Assembly: GCA_963835775.1 (NCBI GenBank)
Contig: CAWIHB010000003.1
Span: 24,256 to 88,255, forward strand
Origin: Palsa-504 sp963835775
GTDB taxonomy: Bacteria > Actinomycetota > Actinomycetes > Streptosporangiales > Streptosporangiaceae
Length of the DNA: 64,000 nt
Direction of reading: 5' to 3'
This document shows positions 43,462 through 52,343 of the stretch, piece after piece. The notes under the pieces are model-generated. The model saw only the letters and a program-made list of their open reading frames with translations. It did not search any database and was not told the DNA's origin. Position numbers and translations under genes: made by a program. Numbering within the stretch: the stretch's first letter is position 1; every line of letters starts with the position of its first letter.

Positions 43462-45102
43462 GTGCTGCCGTTCTCTGCCGCCACCCGCACGGCCAACCTG
43501 GCCCGGATGGCGCAGGACCGGTTCGACGTGCTGGTCATCGGGGGCGGGATCACCGGGGTGGGCATCGCCCTGGACGCGGCCGCCCGCGGTTTCTCGGTGG
43601 CGCTGATCGAGCAGGACGACTTCGCGTCGGGAACGTCCGGGCGCTCGTCCCGGCTGGTGCACGGGGGTCTGCGGTACCTGGAGCACCGGGAGTTCGGCCT
43701 GGTCCGCGAGTCGCTGCGGGAGCGCGGGATCTTGTGCCGGCTGGCGCCGCACCTGGTCCGGCCGGTGCCCATGTACATGCTGGCCGACGACCTGCGCAGC
43801 CGGGCCAGGTACGGGCTCGGGCTGACCGCCTACGACGTGCTGGCCGCGGGCCGGAACATGGGCTTCCATCGCTGGGTGAGCGCGGAGGAGGTCCGGCAGG
43901 CCTTCCCGGGCTGGTCCGGGTCCGGGTCTGGGTCCGGGTCTGGGTCTGGCGGCTGGCGGTATTTCGAGGGCCAGACCGACGACGCCAGGCTGGTCGTTGA
44001 GGTGGCCAGGATGGCGCAGGCGTTCGGCGCGGTGCTGGCTAATCACGTCCGGGCCGAGGGGCTGCTGGGCGGCGCCCGGGTGACCGGCGCGGTCGCCGCG
44101 GACGCGGTGACCGGGCAGCGGTTCGAGATCCGGGCCAGGGTCACGGTGAACGCGGGCGGCGTGTGGGCCGACCGGATCCGGGGCCTGGCCTCCTGGCCCG
44201 GGGCTTTGGGCGGGGCGGGGCGGCTCCGGCCGAGTAAGGGCGTGCACCTGGTGTTCGCGCCGGGGGCGGTCCGGATGCAGGCGGCGCTGGCCATTCCGTC
44301 GGCGGCGGGCGACGGCCGTTTCGTCTTCCTGGTGCCCTGGGAGGACCGGGTGTACGCCGGGACGACCGACACCCCGTACGCGGGCGACCTGGAGCACCCG
44401 GCCGTGACCGACTCCGACCGCGACTACCTGCTGGCCGCGGTGGCCACCTGCTTCCCCGGGGTGGGCGCGGGCGACGTGGTGGCCTCCTGGGCCGGGCTGC
44501 GTCCGCTGCTGGGCGACGGCGAGGCCAGGACCGCCGACCTGTCGCGCCGGCATGTGGTGTTCGAGGACCCGCCTGGCTTGTTCACCATCACCGGCGGGAA
44601 GCTGACCACCTACCGGGCCATGGCCGAGGACCTGGTGGACCGGGTGGCGGCCGGGCTGGGGCCGCGCGGCCGGTGCCTGACCCGGCGCATCCCGCTCGGG
44701 CTGCACGGCCCGGCCGCGGCGGCGCTGCGCCTGGCCAGGGCGGAGACGGCCCGGCTGGGCCTGCCGCCGGGCACCGCAGCCCGGCTGGTGCAGCGTTACG
44801 GCGACGACTGGCGGGAGGCCGTCCGCCTGATCGAAGCGGACCCGTCGCTAGGCGAGCCGGCCGCGGGCGGCCTGCCGGTGCTGAAGGTCGAGCTCGACCT
44901 GGCCCGCCGCCGCGAGATGGCCATCACGGCCGAGGACGTGCTGGTCCGCAGGACCAGGCTCACCACCCGCGACGCGTCGGTGCGGCGGCCGGATCTCGCC
45001 GATGTGGTCACACTGTCAGCCGGAGCGGTCACACCTTCAGCCGGAGCGGTCACACCTTCAGCCGGAGCGGTCACACCTTCAGCCGGAGCGGCGCCGGAAT
45101 GA
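43462..45102 (+). CDS. glpD: Glycerol-3-phosphate dehydrogenase (FAD-dependent)
   Basis: 546 residues from GTG 43462, preceded by GAGGAG at 13 bases; ATG 43508 is an alternative. FAD motif VLVIGGGITGVGIALDAAARG, then FASGTSGRSSRLVHGGLRYL, the G3P dehydrogenase signature; the C-terminal domain ends near TTRDAS. It oxidises glycerol-3-phosphate to DHAP at the membrane and feeds electrons to quinone. A GSGSGSG insert (43915-43950) precedes GGWRYFEGQTDD. The C-terminal tail is SAGAVTP repeated, read from a 21-bp array that also encodes the end of the convergent lipid kinase gene. Confidence 0.92.
   Translation: MLPFSAATRTANLARMAQDRFDVLVIGGGITGVGIALDAAARGFSVALIEQDDFASGTSGRSSRLVHGGLRYLEHREFGLVRESLRERGILCRLAPHLVRPVPMYMLADDLRSRARYGLGLTAYDVLAAGRNMGFHRWVSAEEVRQAFPGWSGSGSGSGSGSGGWRYFEGQTDDARLVVEVARMAQAFGAVLANHVRAEGLLGGARVTGAVAADAVTGQRFEIRARVTVNAGGVWADRIRGLASWPGALGGAGRLRPSKGVHLVFAPGAVRMQAALAIPSAAGDGRFVFLVPWEDRVYAGTTDTPYAGDLEHPAVTDSDRDYLLAAVATCFPGVGAGDVVASWAGLRPLLGDGEARTADLSRRHVVFEDPPGLFTITGGKLTTYRAMAEDLVDRVAAGLGPRGRCLTRRIPLGLHGPAAAALRLARAETARLGLPPGTAARLVQRYGDDWREAVRLIEADPSLGEPAAGGLPVLKVELDLARRREMAITAEDVLVRRTRLTTRDASVRRPDLADVVTLSAGAVTPSAGAVTPSAGAVTPSAGAAPE
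45016..45093. repeat. 21-bp tandem repeat shared by two convergent gene ends
   Basis: Three full and one partial copy of tcagccggagcggtcacacct. On the plus strand it encodes the SAGAVTP tail of glpD. On the minus strand the stop of the lipid kinase gene (45071) falls inside the array, so array length affects both gene ends. Confidence 0.88.
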
Positions 45103-46066
45103 TGTCGAACGTGGCCGGCGTGGTGCCCAGCAGCTCGCCGTCCGCCTCGATGCCGAACGGCGGGTCGGCGTCGAGCCGCACCCGGCTGGCCCGCAGTTCG
45201 GCGATGTTGCGGTGCGGCAGGTGGGTGCCCCGGTAGACCTTCGGCAGCGTGGTGAAGGCGTCGGATTTCGGGCCCGCCATGACCAGCACGTCCAGCGCGC
45301 CGTCGTGCGGCTCGGACTTGGGCGAGATCTGCATGCCGCCGCCGTAGAACCGGCAGTTGGCCACGACCACGTTGTGCGCCCGCCACTGGTAGGCCTGCCC
45401 GTCGGCGTCCAGGCGCACGGTGGCCGGGGAAAAGCCCGGCAGCGTCAGCCAGAACCCGGCCAGGTATCTGGCCGGCCCGAGCACGGCGGGCAGCCGGGCC
45501 GCCCGGGCCACCACGGCCGCGCCCAGGCCGGCCTCGGCAATGTTGGGAAAGTACCTGGTGACCTCGGCCGGGCCGGCGGTAAAGGTCACCCGGCCCACGT
45601 CGACGGGGCGGACCTGGTCCCCGGCCAGGCGGCGGGCGGCCGCGACGGCATCGCCCGGCAGGCCGAACGACCGGACGAAATCGCACCCGGAGCCCGCCGC
45701 GATCACCCCGAGCACGGCATCGGCGGCGGCCGGCTGGCCGTCGGTGATCATCCCGTTGACCACCTCGTGCACCGTCCCGTCGCCGCCGGCCGCCACCAGG
45801 TACCGCTCGCCGCGGGCCAGCGCCTCCCGGGCGGCCTCGGTGGCGTGGCCGGGATGGGTGGTCCGCACGATCCGGTAGCTGATCTGGGCCTCGGTCAGCA
45901 CGGCTTCGACCTGCGGCAGGTGCTGGCCTACCTGGCCCCGCCCGGCCCGCGGGTTGGCGATGACCACCATGGGGCCGAACGGGCTGGCTCCTGCCTGGCC
46001 GGTCCCTGCCTGTGTGGTCCCTGCCTGTCTGGTCCCTGCCTTTCTGGTCCCTGCTTGTCTGGTCAT
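45071..46066 (-). CDS. Diacylglycerol-kinase/YegS-family lipid kinase
   Basis: 331 residues. After a repetitive N-terminus (RQAGT units from a 15-bp repeat) the catalytic domain begins at VVIANPRAGRG; the nucleotide-binding motif is AAGGDGTVHEVVNGM. The C-terminal domain is typical (FYGGGMQISPKSEPHDGALDVL; FGIEADGELLGTTP). It phosphorylates diacylglycerol or a related lipid. ATG 46066 overlaps the upstream stop (ATGA), so it is coupled to the FAD oxidase gene. Confidence 0.88.
   Translation of the reverse strand: MTRQAGTRKAGTRQAGTTQAGTGQAGASPFGPMVVIANPRAGRGQVGQHLPQVEAVLTEAQISYRIVRTTHPGHATEAAREALARGERYLVAAGGDGTVHEVVNGMITDGQPAAADAVLGVIAAGSGCDFVRSFGLPGDAVAAARRLAGDQVRPVDVGRVTFTAGPAEVTRYFPNIAEAGLGAAVVARAARLPAVLGPARYLAGFWLTLPGFSPATVRLDADGQAYQWRAHNVVVANCRFYGGGMQISPKSEPHDGALDVLVMAGPKSDAFTTLPKVYRGTHLPHRNIAELRASRVRLDADPPFGIEADGELLGTTPATFDIIPAPLRLKV
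45986..46063. repeat. 15-bp tandem repeat at the lipid kinase N-terminus
   Basis: Four to five imperfect copies of ggtccctgcctgtct, encoding RQAGT/TQAGT units just after the start codon. Confidence 0.8.
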
Positions 46067-47520
46067 GGCAGCAGGACTCCCGGGTTCATGATCTGGGCGG
46101 GATCCAGGGCCATCTTGATCTTCTTCAGCACGTCCAGTCCTTCCTGGCCGAGTTCGGCGGCCAGGAAGGGGGCCTTCAGCCGTCCCACGCCGTGATGGTG
46201 GGTGAGGGTGCCGCCCGCGGCGGCACAGCTGCGGGCCGCGTCGGCCCAGGCGGCCAGGTAGCGCGGCTCCGCGTCCCGGTCGTCCGCCCCGCTGACCAGG
46301 AACGTGAAGTACAGGGACGAGCCGGACGGGTACACGTGGGACAGGTGGCACAGCACCGCCTGGGCGTGCGCGGCCAGGGCATCCCTGATGCCGGTATAGA
46401 GCCGCGGCACGTCGGACCAGAGCCCGGCGACCTCGAAGGTGTCCACGATCACCCCCGGGCCGAAGGCACGTTCGGGGCCCATGATGCTGGCGTAGGTGGC
46501 CACCGCGTCGTTGCGGTGCTGCCACCAGTGCTCCCCGTAGGAGGCGTCCAGCGGGCCGGACGACCCGGCCCGCAGCAGGGCGCTGGCCGCCGCCTGTTTC
46601 CTGGCCGCCAGCGTCTGCTCGGCTTCCCGGCCGGGCCCGGCCGGGAAGCCGAGCAGCGCCACGCAGCCGCTGGTGTGACCCAGCGCCGCAAAGCTGAGCT
46701 GGGCGTCGGCCTCGTCGTAGCCGCGGATGACGGCCGCGCCCGTCTCCGCGCGCCCGGCGTCGCGCAGCCCCTTGGCCAGCGCCGGGAAGGATCCGAAGCC
46801 GTACGCCAGCCAGTCCCAGCCGGCCGGGCGGGCCCGGCAGGCCAGGGTCGCCTCGGTCACCACCGCAAGCGTCCCCTCCGAACCCACCAGGAGCCGCCGC
46901 AGGTCGGGTCCGGCGGCCGAACGCGGCACCGGCCGGCACCGGAGGATGCCGCCCTGCGGCAGGACCGCGACCAGGCCGAGCAGCACGTCCTCGATGGCCC
47001 CGAATCCGGCGGAGGCCTGGCCCGCGGAGGACGCCGCGATCCAGCCGCCGACGGTGGAGGCGGCGATCGACTGCGGGTAGTGGCCGACGGTCAGCCCGTG
47101 CGCGGCCAGGGCGTCCTCGAGCTGGTCGCCGCGCACGCCCGCCTCGGCCGTCACCACCTGCGAGACCGGGTCGACGGCGGTGACGGCGTTCATCCGGGAC
47201 AGGTCGAGCACGACCGAGCCCGCCCCGCCCGCGGCCTTGGCGGCGGCGCCGGCGGGCATTCCGGCTCCGCCGCACACGCCGGATCCGCCGCCGCGGGGAA
47301 TGACGGTCACGTGCGCTTCGCCCGCCCAGGCCAGCACCGTGGCCACCTCTTCGGTGCGGGCCGGGAAGACCACCGCAGCTGGGACGGCCAGATCGTCGCC
47401 GCGGGCACGCCGCAGCAGGGCCAGCGCCCAGGAGTCGATGGCCCGGTCCCGCAGCAGGCCGGCGTCGGTGCTGACCGCGCCGTCCGGGAGACGGCCGGCG
47501 AGAACGTCGAGGATGTCCAC
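46063..47520 (-). CDS. FAD-linked oxidase, alkyl-DHAP-synthase-like
   Basis: 485 residues, VAO/PCMH family. FAD-binding stretches: VTVIPRGGGSGVCGG, ASTVGGWIAASSAGQ and VGSEGTLAVVTEATL. Near the C-terminus THHHGVGRLKAPFL carries the triple-His motif characteristic of alkylglycerone-phosphate (alkyl-DHAP) synthase, which makes the ether bond in ether lipids by swapping acyl for alcohol on acyl-DHAP. It sits with a lipid kinase and a glycerol-3-phosphate dehydrogenase, which favours a lipid role; a plain 2-hydroxyacid oxidase remains possible. Confidence 0.8.
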   Translation of the reverse strand: MDILDVLAGRLPDGAVSTDAGLLRDRAIDSWALALLRRARGDDLAVPAAVVFPARTEEVATVLAWAGEAHVTVIPRGGGSGVCGGAGMPAGAAAKAAGGAGSVVLDLSRMNAVTAVDPVSQVVTAEAGVRGDQLEDALAAHGLTVGHYPQSIAASTVGGWIAASSAGQASAGFGAIEDVLLGLVAVLPQGGILRCRPVPRSAAGPDLRRLLVGSEGTLAVVTEATLACRARPAGWDWLAYGFGSFPALAKGLRDAGRAETGAAVIRGYDEADAQLSFAALGHTSGCVALLGFPAGPGREAEQTLAARKQAAASALLRAGSSGPLDASYGEHWWQHRNDAVATYASIMGPERAFGPGVIVDTFEVAGLWSDVPRLYTGIRDALAAHAQAVLCHLSHVYPSGSSLYFTFLVSGADDRDAEPRYLAAWADAARSCAAAGGTLTHHHGVGRLKAPFLAAELGQEGLDVLKKIKMALDPAQIMNPGVLLP

Positions 47521-47550
47521 GGCGCGGATCGTAGCCCCTAGCCCGAGGTT

Positions 47551-50500
47551 CTAGCGCAGCCGGTAGGTCACGGCACGGGCCAGCCAGACGGCGGCCAGGA
47601 CCTGCAGGACGCCGACCAGCAGGGTGGCGGCCACGCCGACTCCCGCGTAGGGCGGCAGCCCGGCCAGGGCGGCGACGGCCCGGGCGGTCGCCCCGGCCGG
47701 GGCGCCGGTCAGGGCGGGCCACCACAGCGCCGCGCCCCAGCCCGCCAGCACGGCCGCCAGCATCAGGCCCAGCACCCAGCGAGCCCGCCACGGCGCGGCC
47801 CCGGCCGCGATCCCGGCCGCGAACGGCAGCCACCACAAGCCGAAGGCCGCGCCCAGGCCGAGCAGCGCGGCGGTCACGGCGCAGGCGGCCAGCCAGGCCC
47901 AGGCCGCGCCGCGGGAACGCCGGGCGCCGAACGAAGGCGTGTGCGGGGCGGGACCGCGGGCCTGCGGCCGGCCCGAGACCCGCAGCTCGCCGAGCCGGTA
48001 GGCGCCGCGCTTGCCGAGCCGCTTCAGCTCAGCCATGGCCGGCTCCGGTGCCGAGCCGCCTCGGGTCAGCCATGGCCCGCTGCCTTGGTTGAGGCGCCAG
48101 GTCAGCGAGCCGGCGGGCTGGCCGGGGACCGGCAGCGGCAGGTACCGGCCGCCCCACCACAGCGGGACCAGGTTGTCATACCAGGGCGAGGCGGGGTTCT
48201 CGCTCTGCCCGCCCGGGTAGACGCCTCGAGCGCTCACCCCGGCGGCGGACAGGGTGACGATCATCCGCCAGCTCGGCCCGGACCTGGCGGTCAGCCCGCC
48301 GTAGGCGGCGTCCGGGGTGAACGGGTCGCCGCCGTCGGCCCGCGGGCCGTAGCCCAGGCCGTCCGAACCGGACAGGGCGGGGAAGGCGCGGGAGTGGATC
48401 CGGCCCCAGGTCCAGCCGTCCGGCGTCCGGCCCAGGGTGGCGGCCAGGTGCGCGACCGCGGTGGCGAAGGCGGACCGGATGACCTGGGGGGCAGTGCGCA
48501 GCGGGCCGGACGGCAGGGTGAACGCCGGGTTGGCCGGCTCGGCCAGCGTCCAGGCCTCCAGGTCCTCGTCCAGGCTGGACTGGCGCTCGGCGGACACGTC
48601 CAGGCCGCCCGGGTCCTTAGCGGTGGGCACGTGCGCGTGGTCCCACCAGGGCTGGAACACGTCCGACAGGTAGTCGCTCCAGAAGGTCCACCAGATGGTG
48701 GCCGCCGCCGAACCGGCCGCCATGCTGTCGTTCCAGGTGGCGAGGAGCTGTACGGCGGATCGTTCGGCCGAAGATTCAGCGGCGCCGGTCAGGGCGGCCA
48801 GGATTTCCGGGACCATGCGGACGGCGAGCTGGTCGGTCAGGCTGGTCTGGATGGCGGCGAAGCTGGCCGGCGTGAGGGGGGCGGTCGCGGTCCGGCCGCG
48901 CAGCGCGGCGTAGATGGTGGCCGCGCGGTAGCCGGCGTCGAAGAAGTCGGCGCTGGTGCCGATGTAATAGGGGTAGGCGGCGGTGACCGGCCGCTGGTTG
49001 GCGGTGACCAGCACGTGCCCGGGCGGGTCGTAGGCCTGCGGCTCAGCGGCGTAGGGGATGACGCCGGTGAGGTCACAGCCGCCGGTGCCGCTCATCGGCA
49101 GCCACGGCTGGCAGGCCGCGGCGACCTGCGGGTAGTAGCCCGCCGAGATGGCGCCGATGTTGCCGGCCGTGTCGGCGTAGACGAAATTCTGCGTCGGGGC
49201 GTACCAGCTGGCCAGGGCGGTCTTGAACTGCGCGAAATCGGCGGCCTGGTCGACGGCGAGGATGACGGCCAGGTCCGGGGACGGCACGTTGCCCATCCAG
49301 TCGACCGAGGTGGTCTGCCCGGCCTGGGTCATGATCGGCCCGTGCACGGTGATGTCCACGGTCAGCGGCACGGTCGCGCCGCCGCGCACCGGGATGTCGT
49401 AGTGCACGACCTGCATCGGGCGCCACGCGCCGTGCCAGTAGTACTGGGTGCCGCGGGTCCGCTCGTCGTAGAACATGGTGGCCTGGTTCTGCGTGTCGGT
49501 CAGCGACCAGGCGATGTGGGCGTTGTGCCCGATCAGGATGCCGGGCAGGCCGGGCACGCTGGCCCCGGCCGCGGCCAGGCCGGGCGCGGACAGGGCGACC
49601 TCGTACCAGACCGACGGGATCGTCTGCGGCAGGTGCGGATCCCCGGCCAGCAGGGCTTTATCGGCACCGGCGATCGCGGGCCCGTTGGCCGCCCACGCGT
49701 TGCTGTCCGGGTACTCGTGCAGCTGGCCCGCGGGCAGCTGGCTGAGCTGGGCGAGCAGGGTGCCCGCCGCCTCCGCTTCGCCCGCTGATACGGCCGAACG
49801 GGCCGTGGTGCTTGCCGCAGCCGGAACCGGATTATCCGGAATCGTAATATCCGAAAGCGTGGCGGGCGGGACGGTGCTGGCGGCGTTGGGGGGCAGCGGG
49901 GTCAGGGCGGGCTTGGGGTAGGGGCCGGGATCGTAGGGGGTCTGGGCGTTCGGGGCGATGACCGGGAACCAGTCCATGGTGCGGGCCGCGCCGAGCGAGC
50001 GCTCCAGCAGGGCATAGTCAAGCGGGGTTGAGGTGAAGTCCAGGTGCTGGGTGAGCTCGCCCTGGATGACCAGGCTGTCGACCGGGGTCCAGGCGGACGG
50101 GTACACGCCGGCCAGGGTGAACGCGGCGGGCCACTGGCCGCTGGCCCGGACCTGGGCGATGTCGTCGTTGACGCCCTGGGCGTAGGCCAGCAGGACCCGG
50201 GCGGCCAGGCCGGCCCGCGGCAGCTGGGTCCATTCGGCCTGGGCGGTGCGGAGCAGGCCGAGCTCCAGCTCGAACTTGTCCGAGGCCAGGTCGGTTGGCC
50301 CGGCCAGCTGGGCCAGGCGCCCCTCCCCCAGCCGGCGTTCCTCGTCCATCTCGGCCAGCCGGAACCTGGCGTGCACGTAACCCAGGGCCAGGAACAGGTC
50401 GTGGTCGCTGGCCGCGCTGATGGCGGACACGCCCTGGCTGCTGAACGAGACCGTGGCCGGCTGCTGCAGGCCGGGCAGGCTGAGCGTCTCGGAGCCGACC

Positions 50501-50706
50501 GGCTTGCCGCCCGCGGCCGAGGTCCACACGCCCCGGCCGGGATCGAGCGCGGGTCCGAGGGCGGGGATGGTGCGGTAGCCGAAGCCGAGGATGCCGAGCA
50601 GGAGCACGCAGGCGCAGAGCGCGGCGGCAATGTTGGCAATCCGGGCGATGCGGGCGATGCGGTGCCGCGGGCGCCTGCGCCCGATCCGCAACCCGTGCGC
50701 CCGCAT
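47551..50706 (-). CDS. Penicillin-acylase-family Ntn hydrolase, membrane anchored
   Basis: 1051 residues. An N-terminal membrane segment (ANIAAALCACVLLLGILGF, about 28-46) is followed by the alpha part, a spacer, and the beta part starting at the catalytic Ser335 (SNAWAANG), where autocleavage is expected. The C-terminus adds about five membrane segments (from about 925), not present in classic penicillin acylases of about 800-850 residues. Relatives cleave acyl-homoserine lactones, cyclic lipopeptides or beta-lactam amides. An amidase gene lies upstream on the same strand. Substrate unknown. Confidence 0.88.
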   Translation of the reverse strand: MRAHGLRIGRRRPRHRIARIARIANIAAALCACVLLLGILGFGYRTIPALGPALDPGRGVWTSAAGGKPVGSETLSLPGLQQPATVSFSSQGVSAISAASDHDLFLALGYVHARFRLAEMDEERRLGEGRLAQLAGPTDLASDKFELELGLLRTAQAEWTQLPRAGLAARVLLAYAQGVNDDIAQVRASGQWPAAFTLAGVYPSAWTPVDSLVIQGELTQHLDFTSTPLDYALLERSLGAARTMDWFPVIAPNAQTPYDPGPYPKPALTPLPPNAASTVPPATLSDITIPDNPVPAAASTTARSAVSAGEAEAAGTLLAQLSQLPAGQLHEYPDSNAWAANGPAIAGADKALLAGDPHLPQTIPSVWYEVALSAPGLAAAGASVPGLPGILIGHNAHIAWSLTDTQNQATMFYDERTRGTQYYWHGAWRPMQVVHYDIPVRGGATVPLTVDITVHGPIMTQAGQTTSVDWMGNVPSPDLAVILAVDQAADFAQFKTALASWYAPTQNFVYADTAGNIGAISAGYYPQVAAACQPWLPMSGTGGCDLTGVIPYAAEPQAYDPPGHVLVTANQRPVTAAYPYYIGTSADFFDAGYRAATIYAALRGRTATAPLTPASFAAIQTSLTDQLAVRMVPEILAALTGAAESSAERSAVQLLATWNDSMAAGSAAATIWWTFWSDYLSDVFQPWWDHAHVPTAKDPGGLDVSAERQSSLDEDLEAWTLAEPANPAFTLPSGPLRTAPQVIRSAFATAVAHLAATLGRTPDGWTWGRIHSRAFPALSGSDGLGYGPRADGGDPFTPDAAYGGLTARSGPSWRMIVTLSAAGVSARGVYPGGQSENPASPWYDNLVPLWWGGRYLPLPVPGQPAGSLTWRLNQGSGPWLTRGGSAPEPAMAELKRLGKRGAYRLGELRVSGRPQARGPAPHTPSFGARRSRGAAWAWLAACAVTAALLGLGAAFGLWWLPFAAGIAAGAAPWRARWVLGLMLAAVLAGWGAALWWPALTGAPAGATARAVAALAGLPPYAGVGVAATLLVGVLQVLAAVWLARAVTYRLR

Positions 50707-50749
50707 GGCACAAGTTCTACCACCGGGCCCGCGCCGTGAAGACCGACGT

Positions 50750-52189
50750 CTACGGGCGGGGCTGAGCCCAGATCGGCGGATGCCGGTCCTGCCACGGCCG
50801 GGCCTGCTCCAGCTGGGCCGACAGTGAGATCAGCGTGCCCTCATCGCCCATCCGGCCGGCCAGCATCACGCCGATCGGCAGGCCCTCGGCGCTCCAGTGC
50901 AGCGGGACGCTGACCGCGGGCAGGCCGGAGACGTTGTAGACCGCGGTCCACGGGGTGAACCGCTTCTGCCGCTCGAAGTTCTCCGCCGGGTCCACCTCGT
51001 CGAACCAGCCGACCGGCCGCGGCGGCTGGGCCAGGGTCGGGGTGAGGACCGCGTCGTAGGCGCTCAGGGCGGTGATGGCCGGACGCGTCACGAACTGCAT
51101 GTAGGCCTGGGCGAACAGGAAGTCGGGCGCGAGGGTAGCCCGGCCGAGCTCGCGCAGGTAGCGGGTCAGCGGCAGCAGCAGGTGTTCCTGGGCCTCCTCG
51201 ACCGGGGTCAGCGTGGCGTAGGCGTGGTAGATGGTCTCGAAGAACGGGACCACGTCGGAGCCGAACGGCAGGGTGATGTCCTCGACCTGGTGGCCCAGGC
51301 TGGCCAGCAGCGCGCTGGCGTCCTCGTAGGCCGTCACGCAGTCCGGGTGGACTTCGGCGCCGGGGATCGGGTGCTGCAGGGTGCGGCCGATCCGGAGCCG
51401 GCCAGGCGGGCGGCGGGCGTGGCCGAGGAAGGACTCGCCGGGCGGCAGCGGCGGCAGGGTGTACATGTCGCCGGGGAAGTTGCCCGTCATCACGTCGAGC
51501 AGCAGCGCGGCGTCGGCCACGGTCCGGGTGATCGGGCCGTCCACCCCGAAGCCGAGCAGGTCGGGCACGAGCGGGCCGTTGGAGATGCGGCCGCGGGACG
51601 GCTTGATCCCGAACAGCCCGCACACGCTGGACGGGATGCGGATCGACCCGGCGCCGTCGCTGCCCTGGGCGGCGGGGGCCAGGCCCGCGGCCACGGCCGC
51701 GGCCGCGCCGCCGCTCGAGCCACCCGCGGAACGCGACAGGTCCCACGGGGTCCGGGCGGGCGGCCCGACCTTGGTCTCGGTGTAACACGGCAGGCCGAAC
51801 TCGGGGGTCGACGTCTTGCCGGTGATGACCACGCCGGCGTCCTTGAGCTTGGTCACCACGTAGTCATCGGTGTCCGGCACGTTGCTGGCGTAGGTGACCG
51901 AGCCGAACGTCTGCCGCACGCCCGCGACCATGTTGAGGTCCTTGATCGGGATGGGCACGCCGGTCAGCGGGGGCAGTTCGGCCGGGTCGGCGGCCTGGGC
52001 GACGGCCTTCTCGGCCGCCAGCGCCTGCTCGCCGGCCAGCTCAGCGGTTATCGTGTAGAACGCGCCAACCTGGTCGTTGAGTTCGGCGGTGCGGCGCAGA
52101 TAATGATCGGTGACGGCGACCGGCGAAAGTTCTCGCGCGCGGATCGCCGCGGCGAGATCGAGCACGGTGAGCTCGTGAATCTGGGTCAT
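50750..52189 (-). CDS. Amidase (amidase signature family)
   Basis: 479 residues. Catalytic Lys in VPIPIKDLN, Ser in SAGGSSGGAAAAVAAG and Ser in GSDGAGSIRIP make the Ser-cisSer-Lys triad. Not GatA: there are no gatB/gatC neighbours and the C-terminal half differs. It hydrolyses a small amide; substrate unknown. Located 43 bp upstream of the acylase gene, perhaps cotranscribed. Confidence 0.9.
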   Translation of the reverse strand: MTQIHELTVLDLAAAIRARELSPVAVTDHYLRRTAELNDQVGAFYTITAELAGEQALAAEKAVAQAADPAELPPLTGVPIPIKDLNMVAGVRQTFGSVTYASNVPDTDDYVVTKLKDAGVVITGKTSTPEFGLPCYTETKVGPPARTPWDLSRSAGGSSGGAAAAVAAGLAPAAQGSDGAGSIRIPSSVCGLFGIKPSRGRISNGPLVPDLLGFGVDGPITRTVADAALLLDVMTGNFPGDMYTLPPLPPGESFLGHARRPPGRLRIGRTLQHPIPGAEVHPDCVTAYEDASALLASLGHQVEDITLPFGSDVVPFFETIYHAYATLTPVEEAQEHLLLPLTRYLRELGRATLAPDFLFAQAYMQFVTRPAITALSAYDAVLTPTLAQPPRPVGWFDEVDPAENFERQKRFTPWTAVYNVSGLPAVSVPLHWSAEGLPIGVMLAGRMGDEGTLISLSAQLEQARPWQDRHPPIWAQPRP

Positions 52190-52343
52190 GGTGCAGATGC
52201 TAGACCACGAGGAGGGCGGGACGTTCGGCCCGTTATCGGGACGAATGGCCTGCTATAAAAACGGCCTGAGTAGGGCACAACCATTGTACGGTGCTTTGCG
52301 CTGTGTCCCAAGGCAGTTACGCTGAGGTGGTGGGTGAAGGCCG

